Source: Sulfurospirillaceae bacterium
GTDB taxonomy: Bacteria; Campylobacterota; Campylobacteria; Campylobacterales; Sulfurospirillaceae
Length of the DNA: 53,464 nt
Assembly (NCBI GenBank): GCA_028692875.1
Contig: JAQUWL010000015.1
Span: forward strand, 1 to 53,464
Direction: 5' to 3'
Numbering within the stretch: position 1 is the first letter of the stretch; every line of letters starts with the position of its first letter. The notes below the pieces were generated by a model. The model did not search any database. It was not told the DNA's origin and saw only the letters and a list, made by a program, of their open reading frames with translations. Below, piece by piece: positions 34,237-43,123 of the stretch. Made by a program: the position numbers and the translations under genes.

Positions 34237-36068
34237 AACATGTTATCGTAGGAACTTCTGGACATATTGACCACGGCAAAACCGCCCTTATTAAAGCTCT
34301 CACTGGATTTGAGGGCGACACACTAGAAGAGGAGAAAAAAAGAGGCATCACGATAAATCTTAGCTTTTCAAATCTTGCAAGTGAATCAAAAAACATCGCT
34401 TTTATAGATGTTCCAGGGCACGAAAAACTCGTTAAAAATATGATAGCAGGAGCCTTTGGATTTGATGCTGCACTACTAGTCGTAGATGCAAATGAGGGCA
34501 TAATGCCCCAAACAAAAGAACACTTACACATCTTAAATCTCCTACATGTAGGCTCCCTTGTTGTTGCACTTACAAAATGCGACCTTGCGGATATTGAAAC
34601 AATTCAAACAAGAGAGAAAGAGATAAAAGAGTATGTTGAAAAACTCCCATACCTAAATATAAAAGCCACTGTTCCAGTAACTATTTTCGACCAAAACAGT
34701 ATAAACAATCTTAAAAAAACACTCTTTTCACTAGAGCCAAAAGAGAGAAAAAACGACAAGCTTTTTCGCTACTATGTAGATAGGTCATTTTCACTCGCAG
34801 GCGCTGGAGCCATTGTAACTGGCACGATACTAGATGGACAACTAAGCGTAGGCGATAAAATCTTTGCACCAGAGTACGAAAGAGAATTTACGGTACGAAA
34901 CCTTCAAGTGCATGACCTAGATACAGCTTTAGCGACCACTTCGCAACGTGTCGCCATCAACCTTCAAGGCAACTCCAAAGAGCTTTTAGAAAAAGGCGCG
35001 CTACTAAGCAAAAAAGGTTTTTTGAGAGGTTTTGAATGTGTAGATGCATGGATAGAAACGATTGAAGGTCAATCACTAAAACACAACTCCAATGTCATTC
35101 TTTACGTAGGAACTAAACAGTGTGAAGCTAAGATTTTGGGGCTTGAGAGCGAAGAAGATATCAAAAATGGCTTTGTAAAACTTCAATTTAACAAAAAACT
35201 TTTTTTGACCTACGATGAGCCGTTTATCATCTCCAAATCAGGTCGCATAGCAGGTGGCGGACGCATTTTAATTCCCATAGATGACCCTATTAAAAAAAGA
35301 GTAAAGCTGGAACTTTTGCACTACCTAAAAGATAGGGATTTTAAAAACGCTTTTAGACTCCTAGTTTTTATGCACAAAAGAGGCTTTGGCATCATATCTT
35401 CTAACCAGCGTTTCCGACTCAATCATGACGAGGCAATAGCCATTGCGAGAACTCTTGAAGATGTTTTTTTGGACGAAAAAGCTCTTGTTGTTTATCCTCT
35501 TTTTTCAAAAGATGAGCTACAAAAGAGTATTTTGGCAATATATGCAAAAAACAAATATGCTCTTTTATCCCCAAACTCCCTTGCTCTTAAAACAAAATGG
35601 GCAAGCCATGCACTTATCGAGGATGTTTTACAATCGCTTTGTGAAAAAGGCGTTTTGAGTTTGGATAATGGCGTCTACAAAAACGCCTCTGTTGAGCTTG
35701 GCAATATCGAAGAACATGTACAAACACAGATTTTTGCCATTTTAAAAGATGGTGGTTTATCGCCGGATGCCCCTTACAATATCTATGACGATTTAGATAT
35801 TGACCGAAAAATGGGCGATGATGCCTTAAAAAATCTAACCAAATCCAAAAAAGTAGTGCGTCTTGCCCACAATCTTTTTATCGAAGCAACTGCTTTAACT
35901 AGAGTGCTTGTTTTGATGCGAGAAATCATTAAAAATGAGGGATACGTGGATGTTCAATCGCTCAAAAAGCATCTGGAGTTAAGTCGAAAATATCTTATAG
36001 CGTATTTGGATTATCTGGATGCTTTTGATGACATAGTAAAAGAGGGCGACAAGCGAAAACTACGCTAA
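34233..36068 (+). CDS. selB: selenocysteine-specific elongation factor SelB
   Basis: 611 residues, usual length. It carries Sec-tRNA to the ribosome at UGA codons marked by a SECIS hairpin. GTPase motifs GHIDHGKTA (G1), DVPGHEKLVKNM (G3) and TKCD (G4) lie in the first 140 residues. EF-Tu-like domains 2 and 3 and a domain 4 follow, and the last ~250 residues hold the winged helices that bind mRNA. Targets in this window are selD, fdhA1 and fdhA2. Its end overlaps convergently with the EAL-HDOD gene by 9 bases. Confidence 0.96.
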   Translation: MKHVIVGTSGHIDHGKTALIKALTGFEGDTLEEEKKRGITINLSFSNLASESKNIAFIDVPGHEKLVKNMIAGAFGFDAALLVVDANEGIMPQTKEHLHILNLLHVGSLVVALTKCDLADIETIQTREKEIKEYVEKLPYLNIKATVPVTIFDQNSINNLKKTLFSLEPKERKNDKLFRYYVDRSFSLAGAGAIVTGTILDGQLSVGDKIFAPEYEREFTVRNLQVHDLDTALATTSQRVAINLQGNSKELLEKGALLSKKGFLRGFECVDAWIETIEGQSLKHNSNVILYVGTKQCEAKILGLESEEDIKNGFVKLQFNKKLFLTYDEPFIISKSGRIAGGGRILIPIDDPIKKRVKLELLHYLKDRDFKNAFRLLVFMHKRGFGIISSNQRFRLNHDEAIAIARTLEDVFLDEKALVVYPLFSKDELQKSILAIYAKNKYALLSPNSLALKTKWASHALIEDVLQSLCEKGVLSLDNGVYKNASVELGNIEEHVQTQIFAILKDGGLSPDAPYNIYDDLDIDRKMGDDALKNLTKSKKVVRLAHNLFIEATALTRVLVLMREIIKNEGYVDVQSLKKHLELSRKYLIAYLDYLDAFDDIVKEGDKRKLR

Positions 36069-37289
36069 ATAGCCCCTTTGCAGAACTTGAGAAAAGGTTT
36101 CATTGCTTATAGATAGCTTTGTGACGATATCTGAAACTTTTTTGATATCAAAACTCTCCACAGCAAGAACGACTTGTAGTAATTCTCCGATATCGCCGAC
36201 GTGTTTTGTTAGTGCTAAGTGTATAGTTTTATCCAAATTTAGCTCATCAAGTATAAGCCCCATAGGAACGCCCAAAATAATATCCAAAAGCGATAAAAGC
36301 CCAACAAAAGAGGCTTCTGAGGCTAAATGTTTTTGCAAATTGGAGCACGCCACAAGCTCTGACATAAGTTTTGCTCTTGTTTGAGCAAGTACAAAAACAG
36401 GGTTTAGGTGCAGTTTTTTTTCACTTCCTATTGACTTTGAAAAGGCTATCAAAAGCAACCACTGGCGAAGTGGCTTTTTGCCCAAAAGTGCCAACATGTG
36501 AGGAATCGACTTAACCTCTTTTTTAATACCCATAAATCCAGAGTTCATAAATCTTAAAAGCTGAATAGTCAATTCAACCTCTTTTTCAAAAACCTTTGCC
36601 ACATCACTCACGCTTACATCATCATCGTCAAGCATATTGATAATTTTAAAGATATTTTTATATGCAGGGTCCAGTGATTTTTTTGTTACAACATCTGGCT
36701 TTGCAAAATAATACCCTTGAAAAAGCTCACAACCACACTTTTTGTAAAACTCATAATCCTCTTTTGTTTCAACTTTTTCTGCCAATATTGTAAAATCGTA
36801 CTCCTTTAAAAACTCGAAATATTTATCAGCATTCTCTTTGTTATTTTGCAGTACATCTACTTTAATAAAATCCAAATATGGGAAAAGCGGACAAAATTTA
36901 TCAGTATAGTTTGCATTGCAGTGTGCATCATCAAGTGCTAGTTTAAAACCAGCATCTTTCAACTCTTTAATCCTTGCCACAGTCTTTTCATCCACTCTAG
37001 TGTCTTCTAAAATTTCAAGCACAAAACGCTCTTTTGGAATACTAAAAATAAGCTGATCCATTAGAAACTCATGGTCAACATTCACAAAGGCATAACTATC
37101 ATCAACCAAAGTATTTATGCCAAAATGGTTAAGTGCATTTACAAGAACTTTTGCTGTCGCCAAAAGCTCATCGTCAAAAATAGCTTTGGTAACACCATCT
37201 GTATCAACAGCTCGAAAAAGGAGTTCATATCCAAAAATCTCATTTTTTGCATCAATAATAGGCTGTTTTGCTATGTATATTTCACTCAT
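36060..37289 (-). CDS. EAL-HDOD signalling protein with degenerate EAL domain
   Basis: 409 residues: N-terminal EAL-like domain (about 1-200) and HDOD domain (about 200-395), the YuxH layout. The EAL site is altered: YELLFR at the first motif and DDAHCN where active enzymes have DDFGTG, so hydrolysis of c-di-GMP is doubtful; it may only bind it. The HDOD part contains QLLRFMNSGFMG and MLALLGKKPLRQWL. Such proteins act in motility and biofilm signalling. Single gene with an AAAGGAG ribosome binding site. Confidence 0.88.
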   Translation of the reverse strand: MSEIYIAKQPIIDAKNEIFGYELLFRAVDTDGVTKAIFDDELLATAKVLVNALNHFGINTLVDDSYAFVNVDHEFLMDQLIFSIPKERFVLEILEDTRVDEKTVARIKELKDAGFKLALDDAHCNANYTDKFCPLFPYLDFIKVDVLQNNKENADKYFEFLKEYDFTILAEKVETKEDYEFYKKCGCELFQGYYFAKPDVVTKKSLDPAYKNIFKIINMLDDDDVSVSDVAKVFEKEVELTIQLLRFMNSGFMGIKKEVKSIPHMLALLGKKPLRQWLLLIAFSKSIGSEKKLHLNPVFVLAQTRAKLMSELVACSNLQKHLASEASFVGLLSLLDIILGVPMGLILDELNLDKTIHLALTKHVGDIGELLQVVLAVESFDIKKVSDIVTKLSISNETFSQVLQRGYLA

Positions 37290-37405
37290 TTTTTCTCCTT
37301 TAAAGCGATTTTATTTCTCGGATTTTGTTTACCATCTATTCTTAATGGCATTGTATAATATAATTCGTTTTAAAAACATAAACAACACTCCAACAAGGAA
37401 ATGAA

Positions 37406-38113
37406 ATGAAGAAGATATTAGTTCTCTCTTTGGCATCTCTTAGTCTATTTGGCGCTTCAGACGCTCAGTTAATAGAGCACTTTAAAGCCAATATTCAAGT
37501 GCCCAACATCACAATAAATGTTCTCTCTAGGCAAAAAATAGACCCGAAAGATGATATCGAATATGTAGTTCTAAACATCACAGATGGAACAAGGGCGCAA
37601 AAACTAGATATATTTACAAAGGGCGATTATATTTTTCCTGACGTTATCAGCGTCAAAGAAAATGGAAGTATAAAAGAAAAATTTGAGCGTCAAATGGTTG
37701 TATCTAGCATCGCTCAACTCTACAAAAATGAAGACAAAAGCAATATCGTTGTTCTTGGAAACGATGCCAAAAAAGAGACATTGGTTGTCTTTACAGACCC
37801 AGAGTGTCCTTTTTGCAAACAAGAGCTTGAGAGCATAGAAAACAAGTTAAAAACCTATAATATCAAGATGATTTTTACACCAGTTCATCAAAAAACATCT
37901 CTTGAAAAATCATATCTCATATACAAGCAAACTGCCACTTTGACAGATACTGCAAAAAAAATTGCAGTTGTAAAAAAATATTTTAACGCTGATGCAGACC
38001 AAAAAGTTACCGATGCAGAAGTTGAAAAGATGGAAAATCTTAGACGCAAATATCTCTCCGCTGGACTCAAGGGTGTACCTTTTGTTGTTAGCGAAAAAGA
38101 GTTGCTCCACTAA
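37406..38113 (+). CDS. periplasmic DsbC/DsbG-like thiol:disulfide protein
   Basis: 235 residues with a signal peptide (MKKILVLSLASLSLFGASDA). An N-terminal domain of ~100 residues precedes a thioredoxin fold with active site FTDPECPFCKQEL and cis-Pro loop KGVPFVV. The layout resembles disulfide isomerases with an N-terminal dimerisation part. AAGGAAATGA precedes the ATG; a nearby out-of-frame ATG closes at once. Likely corrects or reduces disulfides in periplasmic proteins. Confidence 0.83.
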   Translation: MKKILVLSLASLSLFGASDAQLIEHFKANIQVPNITINVLSRQKIDPKDDIEYVVLNITDGTRAQKLDIFTKGDYIFPDVISVKENGSIKEKFERQMVVSSIAQLYKNEDKSNIVVLGNDAKKETLVVFTDPECPFCKQELESIENKLKTYNIKMIFTPVHQKTSLEKSYLIYKQTATLTDTAKKIAVVKKYFNADADQKVTDAEVEKMENLRRKYLSAGLKGVPFVVSEKELLH

Positions 38114-38121
38114 AATAAACA

Positions 38122-38149
38122 ATGTGCCATCTCCTATCAGATGGCACAT
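38122..38149 (+). terminator. hairpin after the DsbC-like gene
   Basis: ATGTGCCATCT (38122-38132) and AGATGGCACAT (38139-38149), a perfect 11-bp stem with 6-base loop. No T-run follows on the plus strand. Confidence 0.5.
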
Positions 38150-38209
38150 GCACAAAAATAATAAAAATTATGATAAAATTGCCCCTTAATGTAAATAAAG
38201 GGGCAATTT

Positions 38210-40258
38210 GTGAGTTTGCTTGTTTTCTTGAGCTTTTCTTTATCTGTAGTGTTTGCAAGTATAACTTTTATTTTGTATCTACATTTGCAAAAACAGAAAA
38301 AAAATATTTACCATCTTGAAGAAAAACTAAACGAAGCAAAAAATATCCTCAATGCTATCCCTTTCCCTGTTTTTTATAAAGCACAAAATCAAAGCTACTC
38401 AGGCGTAAATAAAAGTTTCAAAGAACTTTTTAGAAATACCGAAAAAGAGGTTTTATCTATTATCCAAGAGCAAGCAACGGTAAATTCTCAACAGATGATT
38501 TTAATGCCTTATGACAACGAAATTAAAAAATACACCCTTGTTAAAATCGCCAATTTTATAGAAGATGAAACTCTCTCCAATGTTGGAATTATTGTAGATA
38601 TAGATGAACTTACAAAGAACAAAGAGACTTTATTGTCGATTAAAGAGAGGTATGAGCTTGTTTTGGATGGTGCAGACGATGGTGTGTGGGATTGGAATAT
38701 TCAAAAAGATACCGTCTACTATTCCAGCCGATGGAAAAAAATTATGGGTTACGATGAGGCTAGTACGCCAAATGACCTGAATTCTTGGTTGAACCTTGTT
38801 CATCACAAAGATATGGCAAAAGTCAATGAGGCACTCCGAGCTCACCTAGATGGGAAAAGTGAAGTTTTTGCCATCGAGCATCGCATCAAGACCGCTCCAA
38901 CGCTTCAATGGATTATCGTTAGGGGCAAGGCAATTTTTGGCAAAAACAATGTTGCAATAAGAATGGTAGGCTCCATCACAGATATCACTGCAAGAAAAAT
39001 AGCCGAAAGTGAACTGGGCAAGAGTCAAAAACTATTTGCAACTTTTATGGATAACTTGCCTGCAATAGCTTTTATAAAAGATGCACAAAACAGATACCTC
39101 TATCTTAACCACTTTTACCAAAATTTTATCGGCTTTAAGAGCTGGGAGAACAAAACCCCTTATGATATTTTTGATAAAGCCACTGCGGATATGATTACCA
39201 CGCATGATAGAATGGCTCTGTACGAAGATGAGAAAATTCACGAAGAGTATATTTACGGCGAAGACGATACTCTAAGACTATTTAAAGCCTATAAGTTTCC
39301 TATTGATGGGGATGGAAAAGAAAAACTGCTTTGTGGATTTGGTATAGATATAACAAAAGAGCGAGAGTATCAAAAACAGATGGAGCTATACACAAAAATC
39401 TTCAACAACACCTCTGAGGGTATTCTTATAACAGACAAAGATGGCATTATAGTAGGTGCCAACAAAGGCTATGAAACCAACACTGGCTATAAGCTTAAAG
39501 AGATTTTGGGTAAAAAACCGAGCCTAAGAAAATCAGGAAAGTATGACCAAAAATACTATCATGCGATGTGGCAAAAACTTCTACAAGAAGGCTCATTTAA
39601 AGGTGAAATATTTAATAAAAATAAAGATGGCAAGATTTTGCCGGAGATTATAAATATCAGCTCTATTAAAGATAATAGTGGCAATATAGCATACTATTTC
39701 GCAATCTATCAAAGTATTTTAGAACAAAAAGAGACAGAAGAGAGACTCAAGTATCTTGCTTATTATGACAGCCTTACAAGCTTGCCTAATAGATTTTTAT
39801 TTAACGATAGGCTGGAGCAAGCAATAGCTCGTACAAAAAGAAATAATTCCATGCTGGCTCTATGTTTTGTGGATTTGGATAATTTTAAGTATATTAATGA
39901 CACCTTTGGGCATGAAGCTGGCGACAAAGTCTTGCGAGAAACTGCTTCAAAACTCAAAAGTGCAGTTAGAAATACTGACACGGTTTGTAGGCTCGGAGGA
40001 GATGAATTTACGGTTATTCTTGAAGATGCTCGCAATCTTGAGGATGTTAAGAGTATCGCAGAAAAAGTTATATTCAACTTTACGCATCCGTTAAATTTGG
40101 ACGACACAACAGAATACACAATCTCTGGAAGTATAGGCATTAGTATCTATCCAGATGATGCCCAAAATGAAAAAACCCTCCTTAAATACGCAGATATGGC
40201 GATGTATCAAGCTAAAAAGAAGGGTAAAAACTGCATCTCTTTTTTTGGCGAATACTAA
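38210..40258 (+). CDS. membrane diguanylate cyclase with several PAS domains
   Basis: 682 residues. One N-terminal membrane helix (about 2-25), then a weak PAS-like region, and PAS domains at about 145-265 (GVWDWNIQKDTVYYS), 270-390 and 395-515 (GILITDKDGIIVGANKGYE). The C-terminal GGDEF domain (about 520-682) has an intact RLGGDEFTVI motif and an inhibitory I-site RNTD five residues before it. It is therefore likely an active c-di-GMP synthase with product inhibition. Start GTG with AAGGGG before it. The membrane helix has almost no periplasmic part, so sensing is probably cytoplasmic. Confidence 0.9.
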   Translation: MSLLVFLSFSLSVVFASITFILYLHLQKQKKNIYHLEEKLNEAKNILNAIPFPVFYKAQNQSYSGVNKSFKELFRNTEKEVLSIIQEQATVNSQQMILMPYDNEIKKYTLVKIANFIEDETLSNVGIIVDIDELTKNKETLLSIKERYELVLDGADDGVWDWNIQKDTVYYSSRWKKIMGYDEASTPNDLNSWLNLVHHKDMAKVNEALRAHLDGKSEVFAIEHRIKTAPTLQWIIVRGKAIFGKNNVAIRMVGSITDITARKIAESELGKSQKLFATFMDNLPAIAFIKDAQNRYLYLNHFYQNFIGFKSWENKTPYDIFDKATADMITTHDRMALYEDEKIHEEYIYGEDDTLRLFKAYKFPIDGDGKEKLLCGFGIDITKEREYQKQMELYTKIFNNTSEGILITDKDGIIVGANKGYETNTGYKLKEILGKKPSLRKSGKYDQKYYHAMWQKLLQEGSFKGEIFNKNKDGKILPEIINISSIKDNSGNIAYYFAIYQSILEQKETEERLKYLAYYDSLTSLPNRFLFNDRLEQAIARTKRNNSMLALCFVDLDNFKYINDTFGHEAGDKVLRETASKLKSAVRNTDTVCRLGGDEFTVILEDARNLEDVKSIAEKVIFNFTHPLNLDDTTEYTISGSIGISIYPDDAQNEKTLLKYADMAMYQAKKKGKNCISFFGEY

Positions 40259-40322
40259 AATATTAACAAATCATTGACACAAGGCAGATATGATAGTGCA
40301 TAAGTGATTTAGGATAGCACAC

Positions 40323-40997
40323 ATGGAAATAGAACTTTTAATGATTGAGGATGATTTAGAGTTAGCGGGCATATTATTGGATTTTTTAAAACGATACAAC
40401 ATCAAAGTTACCAATTATGATGACCCTTATCTGGGCATTAGTGCTTTAAATTTAAAAAAATATGCCTTGCTTATTTTGGATTTATCTTTACCAGGAATGG
40501 ATGGCTTGGAGATTTGCAAAGAGATTCGAGCCAAAAACGATATTCCCATTATCATCTCTTCAGCACGTGGCGATTTGGAAGACAAGATAATCGGACTTGA
40601 GCTAGGAGCGGACGACTATCTACCAAAACCTTATGAGCCAAAAGAGCTTTATGCACGTATCATGAGTGTTTTAAGACGATATAAACGCACGTTTCAAAAT
40701 GAAGATACGCCTTCTGTTTTTAGGCTAAACGAGCAAGGTAGAACCATATTTTTTCACGACAATCTTCTAAATCTAACACAAGCCGAATACGAAATACTGG
40801 CCCAGCTGATCCACAAACAAGGGTGCGTACTCTCAAGGACTGAGCTGATTAACAACACAAATACACTTAGTGATGAGAGCGAAAACAGAAGCCTTGATGT
40901 TATAATCAGCAGAATTCGCTCAAAGCTCGGCGAAAATTCAAAAGACTCTAAACATATTCATTCAGTAAGAGGGATTGGCTATAGGCTTGAATCATGA
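40323..40997 (+). CDS. OmpR-family response regulator (ArsR-like)
   Basis: 224 residues: receiver domain with EDD acidic pair, LLILDLSLPGMDGL (phospho-Asp near 54), ISSARG and LPKPYEP (Lys), then an OmpR winged helix ending RSLDVIISRIRSKLGE and SVRGIGYRLES. It is coupled by a 4-base overlap with the kinase at 40994. The pair resembles the ArsRS acid-response system of Helicobacter; this one may answer acid or another envelope stress. Upstream 40274-40294 has TTGACA and TATGAT but at wrong spacing. Confidence 0.9.
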   Translation: MEIELLMIEDDLELAGILLDFLKRYNIKVTNYDDPYLGISALNLKKYALLILDLSLPGMDGLEICKEIRAKNDIPIIISSARGDLEDKIIGLELGADDYLPKPYEPKELYARIMSVLRRYKRTFQNEDTPSVFRLNEQGRTIFFHDNLLNLTQAEYEILAQLIHKQGCVLSRTELINNTNTLSDESENRSLDVIISRIRSKLGENSKDSKHIHSVRGIGYRLES

Positions 40998-42223
40998 AAT
41001 GGCATCACTCTATTATTTTTAAAATAACACTTATATTTTTGCTTGCTTTTATTGGCATAGGAGCTGTTTTTGTACTTCTCGCACATCATAGAGATAAAAA
41101 TGACCTTATGCATGCCCAGCATTATGTTCAGCTTGCCATTAGATCTTCTTTTGACAGAGCCACTAAAGAGATGGATTGGGAAAAGCTTAAGGAGGCCGGT
41201 TTTGAAAATATTGAAACAGAGCCTTTGAGGTCTACCATAATTGAACATGCAAAACTTGCAAAAAAAGAACACAAAAATGCCCTAGGTGAACCCATCAGAC
41301 CAAATCTTATTACCATTTTTTATCAAGATTTTATTTATGCCGTTGCAAAAAGACCTAGAGGTGAAACCATTGTTCTTTTAACACCTTATAAAAAAGAGGT
41401 TTTGTCACAGTTTGTTTTTCCCGTTATGGCATATCTTTTTATCTTCTTTTTGTATATAGGAATTTTAAAAAGCATACTTCCTGTTAAATCACTTAGAGAA
41501 AAAATAAGACTTTTTGCAAATGGAGATTATGATATAGAGTGCTCAAGCGAAAAGAAAGATGAAATCGCAGGGCTTGCCAATGAGTTTGACAGTGCCGTTA
41601 AAAAGATAAAAGGCTTGAGAGATTCTAGGCAACTTTTTTTAAGAAACATTATGCACGAGCTAAAAACACCTATAACCAAAGGAAAACTTGCGATTGAGAT
41701 GTTTGAAGACTCAACCTATAAAGACATCCTCAAAAACGTCTTTAAACGACAAGAGACACTTTTGGATGAATTTTCTCGCATTGAAAAGCTAAGTGCAGAT
41801 GAGCTTAAGCTTCATATTGCACCGTACAAAGCGGATGATATTGTTGATTTTGCATTAGATATCATTGATGAGAAACGAGGCAATATCACTCAAAATATTA
41901 AACCAATAATCCTACATGTAGACCTTGAGCTATTTGCCACAGCTCTCAAAAATCTACTAGACAACGCTCTAAATTACTCAGCAGACAATCATGCAGCGAT
42001 TGATATTAAAGAAAATACTATTGTTGTGTCGAACAAGGGAGAGCCTTTAGAGTGTCCTTTGGAGGATTTTGCAAAACCTTATTTTATGGGCACCAAAAAG
42101 CAAAAAAGCTCACGTGGACTTGGTTTTGGACTCTATATCGTATGGCATATCTTGAGATTGCACAAAATGAAAATCACATACGATAGAAAAAATGACACTA
42201 ATTTTTTTACTATTTATTTCTAG
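40994..42223 (+). CDS. ArsS-like sensor histidine kinase
   Basis: 409 residues. Membrane helices at about 9-30 and 140-160 enclose a ~110-residue periplasmic domain with several His (LAHHRDKND, HAQHYVQ), which would suit pH sensing. A HAMP-like stretch (about 165-210) leads to the H-box RNIMHELKTPITKGKLA, then an ATPase domain with NLLDNALNYS and GLGFGLYIVWHI. It should phosphorylate the regulator before it. The end overlaps convergently with the lipoprotein gene by 14 bases. Confidence 0.88.
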   Translation: MKWHHSIIFKITLIFLLAFIGIGAVFVLLAHHRDKNDLMHAQHYVQLAIRSSFDRATKEMDWEKLKEAGFENIETEPLRSTIIEHAKLAKKEHKNALGEPIRPNLITIFYQDFIYAVAKRPRGETIVLLTPYKKEVLSQFVFPVMAYLFIFFLYIGILKSILPVKSLREKIRLFANGDYDIECSSEKKDEIAGLANEFDSAVKKIKGLRDSRQLFLRNIMHELKTPITKGKLAIEMFEDSTYKDILKNVFKRQETLLDEFSRIEKLSADELKLHIAPYKADDIVDFALDIIDEKRGNITQNIKPIILHVDLELFATALKNLLDNALNYSADNHAAIDIKENTIVVSNKGEPLECPLEDFAKPYFMGTKKQKSSRGLGFGLYIVWHILRLHKMKITYDRKNDTNFFTIYF

Positions 42224-43004
42224 TTTTTGGCTCTTGAGCTGAACCATATCCGACAAAAAATGCCAAATTTAAGCAAGACTTATTGACGATACCCTTTTTT
42301 GAAGGACACCGTTTCATATACGTATTTATTTTTTTCCCATCTTTTAATGTTATGTTTGGAAAATATGGATTCATATAATCTATGACATTTTTACCGTTAG
42401 AGTGATGAATAAAATGAACAGTTCCATCATTATCCACTTGAGTTACAATTCCAACATGTGTGATGTTGTGAGATTTTGGTACTTTTATTTTTGAGCTTGT
42501 TCTTGCCGTGTTGGCAAAAAAGACTAAGTCCCCCAATACAGGCTCTTTGTCAAAATAAGCTCTATTGTTTTTACGCATCAAATTATACATAGCACGGGAT
42601 TTTCGAGCATTGTCGTAGTATGCGTCAAGCTCTTTTTTAAAATAGTAAGGATAGCCGTTTTTATCATTTATAAGATTGACAAATCCAGAACAATCTCCAC
42701 CATCTTTTTTGCCTTTATAATGCAAAGCACTTTGAATAATCTTTTCTCGCCATGCAAAAGATACAGCATCTCTTGATTTGTTTGTTTTTGTCGGCTTTAT
42801 TGTCTCGAAGTTTTTTGGTTTTTGTGTGTATGGATTTTTCTCCTCAATCCACCCTTCTGGCTCTACTTCAGGGCTTTGTTTAGCATATGACTCTGATTTT
42901 TGAGTGGTTGTATTGTTGTCTTGCGTTGTTGGCGTCTCAAGTGTTTTTTCAGCACAACCGCTAATAAAAAAAGATAAAAAAACCGCACAAAAAACTATAC
43001 GCAT
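42210..43004 (-). CDS. NlpC/P60-type lipoprotein, probable peptidoglycan hydrolase
   Basis: 264 residues. Lipoprotein signal with lipobox FISGC (Cys near 17), a low-complexity linker rich in Thr, Gln and Asn (18-65), then a cysteine peptidase fold: DCSGFVNL (catalytic Cys), ITHVGIVTQV (His) and FIHHSNG (third polar residue). The insert between Cys and His is longer than in typical NlpC/P60 domains. It probably cuts peptide stems in the cell wall and is held in an envelope membrane by its lipid. Confidence 0.83.
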   Translation of the reverse strand: MRIVFCAVFLSFFISGCAEKTLETPTTQDNNTTTQKSESYAKQSPEVEPEGWIEEKNPYTQKPKNFETIKPTKTNKSRDAVSFAWREKIIQSALHYKGKKDGGDCSGFVNLINDKNGYPYYFKKELDAYYDNARKSRAMYNLMRKNNRAYFDKEPVLGDLVFFANTARTSSKIKVPKSHNITHVGIVTQVDNDGTVHFIHHSNGKNVIDYMNPYFPNITLKDGKKINTYMKRCPSKKGIVNKSCLNLAFFVGYGSAQEPKTRNK

Positions 43005-43123
43005 AAATCTATTTGCCTTTTTTTTGATTTTTTAGAAAGTATAACAAAAGTTATAATTTTTTAAATCAGAATTAGGCAAAGATGTAATCTTTTTATTTTG
43101 ATACACTCCTTGAAAAATACATT

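Noticed and set aside
34214-34531. 105-residue minus-strand frame over the selB start
   Set aside because: Shadow of the GTPase domain; no independent signal.
40274-40294. TTGACA and TATGAT as a promoter of the ArsRS-like pair
   Set aside because: Only 9 bases apart, so they cannot act together as -35 and -10; TATGAT alone is possible but unsupported.
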